A model generated the notes under the pieces. It was given only the letters and a program-made list of their open reading frames with translations. It did no database searches and was not told the DNA's origin. This document shows positions 1 through 5,868 of a stretch of 6,836 nucleotides of DNA, one piece after another; position 1 is the first letter of the stretch, and the number at the start of each line of letters is the position of its first letter. Origin of the DNA: Methylacidiphilum caldifontis (GTDB lineage: Bacteria > Verrucomicrobiota > Verrucomicrobiia > Methylacidiphilales > CAMAQI01); contig CAMAQI010000128.1 of the NCBI GenBank assembly GCA_945860255.1, positions 1-6,836 of the forward strand, given 5' to 3'. A program made the translations under genes and the position numbers.

Positions 1-130
1 CACGGATAACACAGATACCACGGATGGAGGAGTTTATGAAAATGAACCTCTGTTTTTTCCTTCACCCATAAGGTGAAGGGGTGATTTTTCCTAAACCGTT
101 GAAAATCCGTGTGATCCGCGTTATCCGTGG
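1..130. repeat. 130-bp palindromic intergenic repeat, left copy (MITE/REP-like, non-coding)
   Basis: The outer arms (1-25 and 105-130) are inverted repeats of each other, matching at about 22 of 26 positions if the base before position 1 is C, as it is in the other copy. Each arm is a run of degenerate 9-bp units: CACGGATAA, CACAGATAC and CACGGATGG on the left, and ATCCGTGTG, ATCCGCGTT and ATCCGTGG on the right. Inside is a second, perfect hairpin: CCTTCACC (59-66), loop of 5, GGTGAAGG (72-79). Positions 1-125 match 6712-6836 at about 110 of 125 bases in direct orientation. The element ends 43 bp after the 3' end of the sensor gene. It has no transposase, so it is a non-autonomous or REP-like element. 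The class is judged from structure only. Confidence 0.85.
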
Positions 131-173
131 TTCAAACTGCTTTTTTTAGGTTCAATCAAACAAGAACCAATCG

Positions 174-1199
174 TTACTTCTTTTGCTCTTGAACAATCAC
201 CCCATACCATCCGAGCCCTTGATAGGTCTCGTAGCCAGGAGTTCGAGAGAAACCGACAATCTCTCCCTTTTCGTTGAGATAATTCCCTTGAGAGCCCAGC
301 TCTAATTTGAGCGGAATTTTATCGGTTAAAACCCCTGTTTTTTTGCTTGAAGCGATAATTCTAAATTTTGAATCGACAAGAAGAGCGGTCGAATGATCTT
401 TCTCCTCTTTCGTTAAGTGAACGCTATCCACTATCGCTTGAGATTGGGCCTCCCAATCAAAAAAGATCCCCAAAACCCCAATAACCTTTCCAGTGGCCTC
501 TCCCCCTGCCCGAATCGAGGAGGCATAGATCGCAACTGCTCTATTATTAAGAGCTGAAGCGACTTCGATGTCGGCGACCGAGAAATCGTTTCCGGAATTT
601 GAATTTAAAGCCTCTTGAAACCAAGCGGCATTCGAGAGGTTTTGTTTAGCGACCTCAGGGAATTCTTGGGGACGTCCTGAAGCAAGGACTTTGCCCTGAC
701 AATCGAGGATCCAGATATCTAAATAAACGGTATAGGCCCCTAAAATAACCGAGAGCCGTTGCGAGGCGTAACTTTTTTTCTCAGGCTCAGGCTCAGTCGC
801 AACATCCACCACCGCCGAATCGGTCGCCCACCAACGAACGTCACAAGAGCGTTCATAAAGATTGCGATCCATGATTTCAATCATGTTATGAGCGAGATCG
901 ACGAGCCGCCCCCCGCGGATCTGTTCAACGAGTGTTTTTCCAAGAGTATCAATCTCTTTGAGCTTTTCCCCAAGATTGGAGGAAAATTCCTTGGAGATCC
1001 TGCTCATCCGATCGGAGATCTCTGAGACCTCTTGAGCCACGATCGCAAATCCCTTTCCGAATTCCCCTGCATGAGCCGACTCCACAAGGGCATTCATTGC
1101 AAGAATTTTCGTCAGACGACTGACCGATTGGATTTCGCTGATTTGCTTGTTCGCAAGATTTGAAACTTCTTTCGCTAATGCAATAATTCGTTCAGGCAT
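174..1199 (-). CDS. Soluble chemotaxis-type sensor: N-terminal MCP signalling tip, C-terminal Cache domain
   Basis: The product is 341 aa and probably a cytoplasmic sensor that could dock on CheA/CheW. Residues about 29-62 match the conserved hairpin tip of methyl-accepting chemotaxis proteins (pattern AMNALVESAHAGEFGKGFAIVA). A helical linker (about 63-100) follows, then a Cache/PAS-like domain (about 101-338) that opens with the family-typical RNLYERSCDVRWWATD stretch and contains a WFQEAL motif and a GVLGIFFDW strand. There is no signal peptide, transmembrane segment or HAMP domain, although most Cache domains sit outside the membrane. From memory, a recognised family of soluble MCP-like proteins has this order, so it is not a truncated receptor. 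I chose ATG at 1199 over the upstream in-frame TTG at 1211 because GGAG lies 6 nt before the ATG and overlaps that TTG. It lies 94 nt downstream of amt on the same strand and may be co-transcribed with it. The ligand is unknown. Confidence 0.85.
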   Translation of the reverse strand: MPERIIALAKEVSNLANKQISEIQSVSRLTKILAMNALVESAHAGEFGKGFAIVAQEVSEISDRMSRISKEFSSNLGEKLKEIDTLGKTLVEQIRGGRLVDLAHNMIEIMDRNLYERSCDVRWWATDSAVVDVATEPEPEKKSYASQRLSVILGAYTVYLDIWILDCQGKVLASGRPQEFPEVAKQNLSNAAWFQEALNSNSGNDFSVADIEVASALNNRAVAIYASSIRAGGEATGKVIGVLGIFFDWEAQSQAIVDSVHLTKEEKDHSTALLVDSKFRIIASSKKTGVLTDKIPLKLELGSQGNYLNEKGEIVGFSRTPGYETYQGLGWYGVIVQEQKK

Positions 1200-1205
1200 T
1201 TTTCT

Positions 1206-1209
1206 CTCC
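1206..1209 (-). promoter_or_regulatory. Shine-Dalgarno site that fixes the sensor start
   Basis: GGAG on the minus strand lies 6 nt before ATG 1199. The alternative TTG start (1211) overlaps this site, so the ATG is preferred. Confidence 0.7.
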
Positions 1210-1293
1210 AAGGATCGATTTTAAAGTCCCCCCAAAGCACTCCACTTCGAGGGGATTATTGATAATGACATTTTTTAAAGATATCGAAACAAA

Positions 1294-2763
1294 TTAATGC
1301 TCGTATCCATGCTCGCCGTGTTCGACGATATCAAGTCCTTTTTCTTCGGTTTCCGCAACCGGACGTAATCCAACGAGCGCTTTGACGATCAACGTGATAA
1401 CGACTGTTCCAACGACGGAGATCAAAAGAGTGATTCCAATCGAACTCAATTGAGCTTTCCAGAGAGTTCCCCCTTCGACGAGAGCCTTTAACCCGTTTTT
1501 AGCAGCATAGCCCTCTGAAATGAGGTTCGAATTAATCATCGGATCAGCAAAGATGCCGGCCACGATCGCCCCAAGCGTTCCGCAAACCGCATGAACTCCA
1601 AAGGTATCCAAGGAATCATCGTACCCGAACAGTTGTTTGATTTTATTACAGGCAAAATAAGAGCCTACAGCTCCAATAATTCCGATGATCACCGAACTTG
1701 TCGGAGTGACAAATCCAGCCGCCGGAGTGATAATCACGAGTCCTGCGACAAGTCCTGTACACATTCCAACAACGGAAGGCTTCCCTTTGATCAACCACTC
1801 GACCGCTCCCCAAGTCGCACAGGCAATCCCCGCAGCAAGTGTCGTCGCTGTAAAGGCACTGGCCGCAACCCCGTCGGAAGCAAGTGCGCTTCCGGCATTG
1901 AATCCGAACCAACCCACATAGAGCATCCCTGTCCCAACCATACAAAGAACGGTGCTATGTGGCGTCATCATCGTATGTCCAAAGCCCAAACGTTTTCCAA
2001 GCATCAAACAGAGCACAAGCGCAGACCAACCGGAGGTCATGTGAACAACGGTTCCTCCTGCAAAATCGATCGCAGGAATTTTTGCATCGGCATTCCAGAC
2101 GCCGTTCATCAGTCCTGTCGATCCCCAGGTCATATGAGCGACAGGGAAATAAACAACAAACATCCAAAGTGTGACAAAAAGTAAAATAGCGGAAAACTTC
2201 ATCCGCTCTGCAATTGCACCGATAATTAAAGCTGGGGTAATAATCGCAAACATGAGCTGAAACATCGCGAAGAGATTTTCAGAAACCCAGTAGCAATAAT
2301 TAGTGTTCGGAGCGCTATCAACATCTTTCATAAAGAAGTTTTCAACTCCGCCAAGGTAAGGACTCCCAAAGCTTGCTCCAAAGACTAAGCTATAGCCAAC
2401 GGTATACCAAAGGGCGATGACCAATCCGGTAATCCCTAAGCATTGAGCTAAAACAGAGAGAACGTTTTTGGTACGAACCAGACCACCATAAAAAAGAGCG
2501 AGTCCAGGTAGCGTCATAAAAAGAACTAAGGCCGCTGAGGTCATCAACCACGCATTATGTCCAGGCCCCGCAAAACCGGAGATCGTGCTCCCTGTAGGAT
2601 CGGTGTTTTTAATATAAGCTTCAAGACCCCCAATTCGTTGGTCAGCCGTTGGAGCTTCCACTGGAGCCGCCGCCTCTTGGGCAGTCACTCCGATCAAAGA
2701 GATGATGGCTAACGTCAAGGTGACGCAAGTCATTGTACAGAACTTTTGGATTTTACGATTCAT
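1294..2763 (-). CDS. amt: Ammonium channel of the Amt/MEP/Rh family
   Basis: The product is 489 aa and conducts ammonium across the cytoplasmic membrane as a trimer. A signal peptide (about residues 1-28) precedes a short Ala/Pro-rich segment, and about 11 membrane helices start near residue 70. The family signature DFAGGTVVHMTSG is intact. Asp233, His241 and His391 sit at a constant offset of 73 from Asp160 and the twin pore histidines His168 and His318 of E. coli AmtB, so the conduction path looks complete. The LFYGGLVRTKN, ITPALIIGAIAERMKF and GWFGFNAGSAL motifs are also present. The cytoplasmic tail (about 467-489) contains GLDIVEHGEHGYEH, the region where PII proteins normally bind. The ATG at 2763 has AAGGA 5 nt upstream. 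No glnK or glnB is adjacent in this window: rnhB lies 233 nt upstream and a Cache/MCP-like sensor lies downstream. Substrate and family are secure, while regulation is not visible beyond leader hairpins. Confidence 0.97.
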   Translation of the reverse strand: MNRKIQKFCTMTCVTLTLAIISLIGVTAQEAAAPVEAPTADQRIGGLEAYIKNTDPTGSTISGFAGPGHNAWLMTSAALVLFMTLPGLALFYGGLVRTKNVLSVLAQCLGITGLVIALWYTVGYSLVFGASFGSPYLGGVENFFMKDVDSAPNTNYCYWVSENLFAMFQLMFAIITPALIIGAIAERMKFSAILLFVTLWMFVVYFPVAHMTWGSTGLMNGVWNADAKIPAIDFAGGTVVHMTSGWSALVLCLMLGKRLGFGHTMMTPHSTVLCMVGTGMLYVGWFGFNAGSALASDGVAASAFTATTLAAGIACATWGAVEWLIKGKPSVVGMCTGLVAGLVIITPAAGFVTPTSSVIIGIIGAVGSYFACNKIKQLFGYDDSLDTFGVHAVCGTLGAIVAGIFADPMINSNLISEGYAAKNGLKALVEGGTLWKAQLSSIGITLLISVVGTVVITLIVKALVGLRPVAETEEKGLDIVEHGEHGYEH

Positions 2764-2768
2764 TGAAT

Positions 2769-2773
2769 TCCTT
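2769..2773 (-). promoter_or_regulatory. Shine-Dalgarno site of amt
   Basis: AAGGA on the minus strand lies 5 nt before the ATG at 2763. It supports that start and the inclusion of the signal peptide. Confidence 0.65.
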
Positions 2774-2793
2774 GCTTTTAATTTTATTCGAGG

Positions 2794-2807
2794 AGCCTCG
2801 AGAGGCT
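2794..2807 (-). promoter_or_regulatory. Short hairpin in the amt leader
   Basis: The minus strand reads AGCCTC, TC, GAGGCT: a perfect 6-bp inverted repeat, or 5 bp with a 4-base loop. It lies about 20 nt upstream of the amt ribosome binding site. It could be a leader structure or a protein site, but no T-run follows, so it is not a terminator. Function is unknown. Confidence 0.35.
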
Positions 2808-2902
2808 TATTAAAGCATCTCTAATCTATTTGATAAAGTACTTAAATTTCATAATTAGATTAATATTATTAATGATTTACCTCCTTTTTACCGATAGATG
2901 AG

Positions 2903-2929
2903 CGTAAGTGGGGTTCCCTCACTTTTACG
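2903..2929. repeat. Imperfect hairpin between rnhB and amt
   Basis: CGTAAGTGGGG (2903-2913) pairs with CCCTCACTTTTACG (2916-2929). The stem is about 11 bp with one bulged T between CCC and CAC and two extra Ts near the base. It lies 68 nt past the rnhB stop codon and 140 nt upstream of amt. Read on the minus strand it lacks a following T-tract, so it could be a weak rnhB 3' structure or part of the amt control region. Its role cannot be decided from the sequence. Confidence 0.4.
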
Positions 2930-2964
2930 GGCCTTTTGTGGTTTAAAGCCTTTTCCTTTTTGAG

Positions 2965-2990
2965 TTCTATGCGTTCTCTGTGGCTAAAAA
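2965..2990. repeat. Degenerate 9-bp-unit repeat fragment next to the rnhB 3' end
   Basis: Units TTCTATGCG and TTCTCTGTG are followed by GCTAAAAAT with 9-bp spacing. The opposite strand reads GCCACAGAGAACGCATAGAA. It resembles one arm of the terminal repeats in period and base style, and it ends 6 bp from the rnhB stop codon. It looks like a single decayed arm, because no facing arm is evident. Confidence 0.45.
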
Positions 2991-2996
2991 TTAGGC

Positions 2997-3620
2997 CTAT
3001 CGTAGACTCTTTCGCACCGGCTCAAAACTCATCCGATGGATGGGGGTAGGCCCTAATTTCTGAAGCGCGGCGAGATGCATTGCTGTTCCGTAGCCTTTAT
3101 GCTTCTCGAATCCGTAACCGGGATATTTTTCTGCCAATATCTCCATCCCCTCATCCCGATGCTGCTTCGCAATGATCGAGGCCGCCGCAATCGAAGGAGA
3201 AAGTCCATCCCCGCCAACGACGGTTTGAATCGGCAGTCCCAACTTCGGATCTTGATTGCCATCAACCAACGCAAAATCCGGTTTTCGAGAGAGTGCGGCA
3301 ACCGCACGACGCATGGCGATAAAGGTCGCTTGGAGAATGTTATGTTGATCAATCTCCTCAACCGTTGCCTCCCCTAAAGCCCAGATCACCTCAGGATTCC
3401 CTCGAAGTTCGGCGGCTCGTTGACTCCGTTTCGCGGGCGTCAGTTTTTTCGAATCATTTAATCCCCCTCCCTTAAACCCACGGGGCAAAATCACCGCCGC
3501 CGCAACAACAGAGCCGGCAAGAGGCCCTCTCCCGACTTCATCGACTCCTGCAATCTGGAACAAGCCCCGAGCATACAATTCCTCTTCATACCGCCAAGAG
3601 ATCTCTCTTTTCAACTCCAT
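2997..3620 (-). CDS. rnhB: Ribonuclease HII
   Basis: The product is 207 aa from ATG 3620. It cleaves the RNA strand of RNA-DNA hybrids and nicks at ribonucleotides misincorporated in DNA. GVDEVGRGPLAG carries the first two acidic active-site residues (Asp27, Glu28). DSKKL (56-60), VDG (Asp120), ASIIAKQHRD (ending in Asp156) and HKGYGT (174-179) supply the rest of the type 2 RNase H motifs, so the four-carboxylate centre is complete. The length is close to the usual 200 residues or so. An in-frame TTG at 3662 would add 14 residues. Neither start has a convincing ribosome binding site, and I prefer the ATG because MELKREISWRYEEELYARG is where family members typically begin. It is the first gene of the minus-strand group and divergent from the trmH-like gene. 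It shares orientation with amt across a 233-nt gap that is probably independently transcribed. Confidence 0.96.
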   Translation of the reverse strand: MELKREISWRYEEELYARGLFQIAGVDEVGRGPLAGSVVAAAVILPRGFKGGGLNDSKKLTPAKRSQRAAELRGNPEVIWALGEATVEEIDQHNILQATFIAMRRAVAALSRKPDFALVDGNQDPKLGLPIQTVVGGDGLSPSIAAASIIAKQHRDEGMEILAEKYPGYGFEKHKGYGTAMHLAALQKLGPTPIHRMSFEPVRKSLR

Positions 3621-3687
3621 AACGAATGAACTTAAATCGGCTTTCCCGATTGGGAAATGCAAAAAACATTCTCACACCAAGCAGCTG

Positions 3688-3704
3688 TCCCCATGGAATG
3701 GGGA
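3688..3704. promoter_or_regulatory. Perfect 7-bp inverted repeat upstream of rnhB
   Basis: TCCCCAT (3688-3694), a 3-base spacer and ATGGGGA (3698-3704) form a perfect palindrome centred about 76 nt upstream of the preferred rnhB ATG. It could be an operator or a small transcript hairpin. No known regulator site is recognised. Confidence 0.35.
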
Positions 3705-3725
3705 ATGGCACAGGAGTGAAGCGGA

Positions 3726-3818
3726 TTTTATGCATCGATATTCAGGATGTTTAGGATAAAGACAAATGAAAATTGTTTTTGAGTTTATCCTCCCCATCCT
3801 CCCTATCGATGCAAAAAT
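3726..3818. repeat. 93-bp hairpin element with 30-bp arms and two symmetric internal loops
   Basis: Left arm 3731-3760 and right arm 3784-3813 pair as TGCATCGATA with TATCGATGCA (10 bp), AGGATG with CATCCT (6 bp) and AGGATAAA with TTTATCCT (8 bp). The three stems are separated by exact 3-by-3 mismatches (ttc against ccc, ttt against ccc), so 24 of 30 positions pair. One mismatch further out, four more pairs extend it to 3726-3818. The apical segment is 23 nt. The arms themselves repeat with a 9-bp period (ATCCTCCCC, ATCCTCCCT, ATCGATGCA). No T-tract suits a terminator for either flanking gene, both of which start nearby rather than end here. It is interpreted as a mobile or REP-like palindromic element. 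Confidence 0.8.
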
Positions 3819-3874
3819 TGTATTTTTCATAACTATCTGATTATAAGTTTTTTATATATTTCAGGAAGTTTACT

Positions 3875-3899
3875 TCACTAAGAGACACGAAAACAGAAA
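3875..3899. repeat. Degenerate short-unit repeat fragment
   Basis: CACTAAGAGA, CACGAAAA and CAGAAAG recur with roughly 8-10-bp spacing. The pattern resembles the CAC-starting units of the terminal repeats but is much eroded. It is a weak call and could be chance in AT-rich DNA. Confidence 0.25.
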
Positions 3900-3944
3900 G
3901 TTTAATTCAAAATTCGAATTCATCCTAAAAAATAAATCTTTAAC

Positions 3945-3972
3945 CACAAAATACACGGAAGTTCACAGAATT
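3945..3972. repeat. Degenerate 9-bp-unit repeat arm
   Basis: Units CACAAAATA (3945-3953), CACGGAAGT (3954-3962) and CACAGAATT (3964-3972) follow one another with 9- to 10-bp spacing. They are preceded by TTAAC, as is the right terminal repeat. This looks like one arm of the same family, with no clear facing arm. Confidence 0.5.
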
Positions 3973-4025
3973 GAAAACCTCTGATCTTCGCTAATTGGGG
4001 GAAATTAAAGGCATTGAATACCAGT

Positions 4026-4092
4026 CTCCCGCAGCGACGCAGAGACGCAGCGTTTAAAAAACAGAGGAGATTTTGCGTTATCACGCAGGGAG
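4026..4092. repeat. Degenerate inverted repeat with 8-bp GC-rich units
   Basis: CGCAGCGA (4030-4037), CGCAGAGA (4038-4045) and CGCAGCG (4046-4052) form an 8-bp tandem. Downstream, TGCGT (4074-4078) and ACGCA (4083-4087) form a small hairpin, and CTCCC (4026-4030) faces GGGAG (4088-4092). Together they look like a worn palindromic element with one periodic arm. It lies about 65 bp before the trmH-like start. Confidence 0.45.
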
Positions 4093-4157
4093 TGGGGTGA
4101 GAACGGTTTTTGTTTTTTCCTTGTGCGATCTCCTCCTCGGATTATAGCGATCTCACG

Positions 4158-4982
4158 ATGTTTGAATTGATACCGTTAACCTCTTGGGATTTGCCAGATC
4201 TGGCTCCCTACCGCACCTTGCGCCGCCCCCTCGAACATCGCAAACAGGGAATTTTCTTTGCCGACGGGGAGAAGGTCGTCCGACGGATGCTCGAAAGCTC
4301 GATCGAAGTGATCTCTCTGATGATGCCCCCGTCTTGGATTGAGATCTATCGCCCAATTCTGGAACGAAGAGCGGAAATGATTCGAGTTTATTCTGTCGAG
4401 AAAACCGTTTTAGAGGAACTGACAGGAGCTACTTTTTATCAAGGAGTCATTGGATTTGGAAAAATCCCCCCCTTACCTTTGCTCGAGGAACTTTTGCAGA
4501 AGTCCCCAATCCCTGATCTTTGGATTGCGATCGATCAGATCGTCAACGCCGGCAATATCGGATTAATCTGCCGCAGCGCTGCGGCCTTTGGAGTCCAAGG
4601 GGTCATCCTTGGCGAGAACGCTTGCCCTCCCTATATTCGTTGGGCGATCCACAGTTCGATGGGAGAGATTTTTAAACTTCAAATCGCTCAGCCCCCCTCC
4701 CTGCTTGCTGTGTTGAAAATCATGAAGAGCCGAGGAATTCGCTGCATCGCTGCTCATCCTCATGCCGAGGGGAAAGTCTTATCGCAACTCGATTTAAAAG
4801 GACCGATCTGCTTTATCTTTGGCAGCGAAGGGAAGGGAGTCACTCCGGAAATTTTAGCGGAGTGTGATGAATCGGTCGCTATCCCGATGGCATTCGGTGT
4901 CGATTCCCTCAATGTCGCCAACTGTGCGGGGATCTTTCTCTACGAGGCACAGCGCCAACGCCTTCTCATTTCCCCCGATTAA
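4158..4982 (+). CDS. TrmH-family (SPOUT) RNA 2'-O-ribose methyltransferase
   Basis: The product is 274 aa from ATG 4158. It is expected to use S-adenosylmethionine to methylate a ribose 2'-OH in rRNA or tRNA in the cytoplasm. The three SpoU motifs are present: NAGNIGLICR (about 130-139, with the Asn and Arg of motif 1), FGSEGKGV (about 221-228, motif 2) and IPMAFGVDSLNVA (about 242-254, motif 3), which build the trefoil-knot cofactor site. The N-terminal third (LAPYRTLRRPLEHRKQGIF, then ADGEKVVRRML) fits the small substrate-binding domain of RlmB/TrmH relatives. An in-frame TTG at 4110 would add 16 residues unlike the family. The ATG is preferred, although no Shine-Dalgarno site is visible. 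It is first of three tightly spaced plus-strand genes, with mqnD starting 39 nt after its stop. The exact RNA target (rRNA G, tRNA Gm18 or other) cannot be told, so no symbol is given. Confidence 0.92.
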   Translation: MFELIPLTSWDLPDLAPYRTLRRPLEHRKQGIFFADGEKVVRRMLESSIEVISLMMPPSWIEIYRPILERRAEMIRVYSVEKTVLEELTGATFYQGVIGFGKIPPLPLLEELLQKSPIPDLWIAIDQIVNAGNIGLICRSAAAFGVQGVILGENACPPYIRWAIHSSMGEIFKLQIAQPPSLLAVLKIMKSRGIRCIAAHPHAEGKVLSQLDLKGPICFIFGSEGKGVTPEILAECDESVAIPMAFGVDSLNVANCAGIFLYEAQRQRLLISPD

Positions 4983-5021
4983 ATTTTACTTCTTACGGAT
5001 CTTCCACATAACCGTTTCCAT

Positions 5022-5864
5022 ATGAAATTGACGCTTGGACACTCCCCCGATCCCGATGATGCCTTCATGTTTTATGCCCTCGCAAAAAACAAGATTGAGA
5101 CGCATGGCTACGAATTTGAACATATTCTTCAAGATATTGAGACCTTGAACCAACGGGCCAAACGTCAAGAGCTCGATATCAGCGCAATTTCGATTCATGC
5201 CTATGCCTATGTTTTAAAGAACTATGCCCTACTTCCCTGCGGTGCCAGTATGGGAGATAACTACGGACCGCGCCTGGTCGCTCTCAAGCCGTACAAAAAA
5301 GAGGAGCTCTCCAAGTTAATTATCGCGGTCCCCGGAAAACTCACGAGCGCCTTTCTCGCTCTTCAACTTTATCTTGGCCTTCGTGATGTCGAATTTGAAT
5401 ATCGCGTCGTCGGATTCGACGAGATCTTTGATACGGTCAAAGCCGGACGTGCCGATGTCGGGTTGATTATTCATGAAGGTCAGTTGACTTATAAAACCGA
5501 GGGATTTCATTTGATCGAGGATCTCGGAGCCTGGTGGCATCAAAAAACCGGAGGACTTCCCCTTCCTCTCGGCGGCAATGTCATCCGTAAAGGAATCGGG
5601 GCTGAAAAACTTCCGCTGATCAATAAAATTTTAAAAGAGAGCATCCAATATTCACTCGATCATCGCTCAGAGGCATTGGAGTATGCCAAGCAATGGGGAC
5701 GTGGATTAGACGATGCCTTGAACGATGAATTTGTCGGCATGTATGTGAATGAACTCACCCTCGACTACGGCGACCGTGGACGAAAGGCGATCGAACTTTT
5801 CCTTCAAGAGGCCCATGAGATGGGGATCATCCCAGAGCCTGTCGAACTCGAGTTCGTGAAGTAA
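5022..5864 (+). CDS. mqnD: MqnA/MqnD-family menaquinone enzyme, probably 1,4-dihydroxy-6-naphthoate synthase
   Basis: The product is 280 aa with a periplasmic-binding-protein-like fold but no signal peptide, so it is a cytoplasmic enzyme. MqnD converts cyclic dehypoxanthine futalosine to 1,4-dihydroxy-6-naphthoate in the futalosine route to menaquinone. Visible family marks are the N-terminal HSPDPDDAFMFYAL segment (7-20), ISIHAYAYV (57-65), the GASMGDNYGPRLV loop (74-86), GLIIHEGQLTY (147-157) with His151 as the likely catalytic histidine, and GLPLPLGGN (178-186). The overall length suits MqnD. The first motif differs from the SPCPND-type sequence I recall for classical MqnD, so the related MqnA (chorismate dehydratase) or an uncharacterised sister clade remains possible. 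The start at 5022 is a clean ATG without a clear ribosome binding site. thiG begins 4 nt after its stop, indicating one operon. No other mqn gene is in the window. Confidence 0.82.
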   Translation: MKLTLGHSPDPDDAFMFYALAKNKIETHGYEFEHILQDIETLNQRAKRQELDISAISIHAYAYVLKNYALLPCGASMGDNYGPRLVALKPYKKEELSKLIIAVPGKLTSAFLALQLYLGLRDVEFEYRVVGFDEIFDTVKAGRADVGLIIHEGQLTYKTEGFHLIEDLGAWWHQKTGGLPLPLGGNVIRKGIGAEKLPLINKILKESIQYSLDHRSEALEYAKQWGRGLDDALNDEFVGMYVNELTLDYGDRGRKAIELFLQEAHEMGIIPEPVELEFVK

Positions 5865-5868
5865 GTTT

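Larger units (their letters stand above)
3621..4157. other. Divergent intergenic region of about 540 bp with several repeat elements
   Basis: I see no credible gene here on either strand. The region separates the divergent rnhB and trmH-like genes and must contain both promoters. It holds an inverted repeat (3688-3704), a large hairpin element (3726-3818), an AT-rich stretch (about 3814-3940) and degenerate repeat fragments (3875-3899, 3945-3972, 4026-4092). A poor promoter-like pair before the trmH-like start is TTGTGC (4121-4126) and TTATAG (4142-4147), but its 15-bp spacer is short, so I do not annotate it separately. Confidence 0.7.

Noticed and set aside
139..173. Possible terminator after the sensor gene (GGTTC/GAACC with a run of 7 T on the plus strand)
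   Set aside because: The stem is only 5 bp, and for the minus-strand gene the tract reads as A, not T, so it does not fit a Rho-independent terminator.
759..1025. 88-codon plus-strand open frame opposite the sensor gene
   Set aside because: It lies wholly antisense to a well-supported conserved protein, has no ribosome binding site and no recognisable domain.
1591..2184. Long plus-strand open frame (197 codons) opposite amt
   Set aside because: Its composition is rich in Ser, Arg, Asn and Cys with no hydrophobic core pattern, as expected of a shadow of the amt codons. amt itself has all of its catalytic residues in frame.
2826..2852. Minus-strand mini-ORF of 9 codons with a GGAGG-like site upstream (2880-2884)
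   Set aside because: The purine-rich site is about 27 nt from the ATG, too far for initiation, and the peptide is tiny and AT-driven.
3726..4092. CRISPR array or small RNA gene in the divergent gap
   Set aside because: There are no regularly spaced identical repeats with unique spacers, and no promoter-plus-terminator arrangement defines an RNA gene. The structure is palindromic and degenerate.
4026..4092. Repeat region as a trmH-mqnD-thiG leader riboswitch (for example TPP)
   Set aside because: The conserved TPP riboswitch core, such as CUGAGA followed by the ACC-UGA segment, is not seen upstream of the operon or before thiG.
4110..4157. N-terminal extension of the trmH-like gene from TTG 4110
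   Set aside because: The 16 extra residues do not resemble the family N-terminus, and the T-rich start region has no ribosome binding site.
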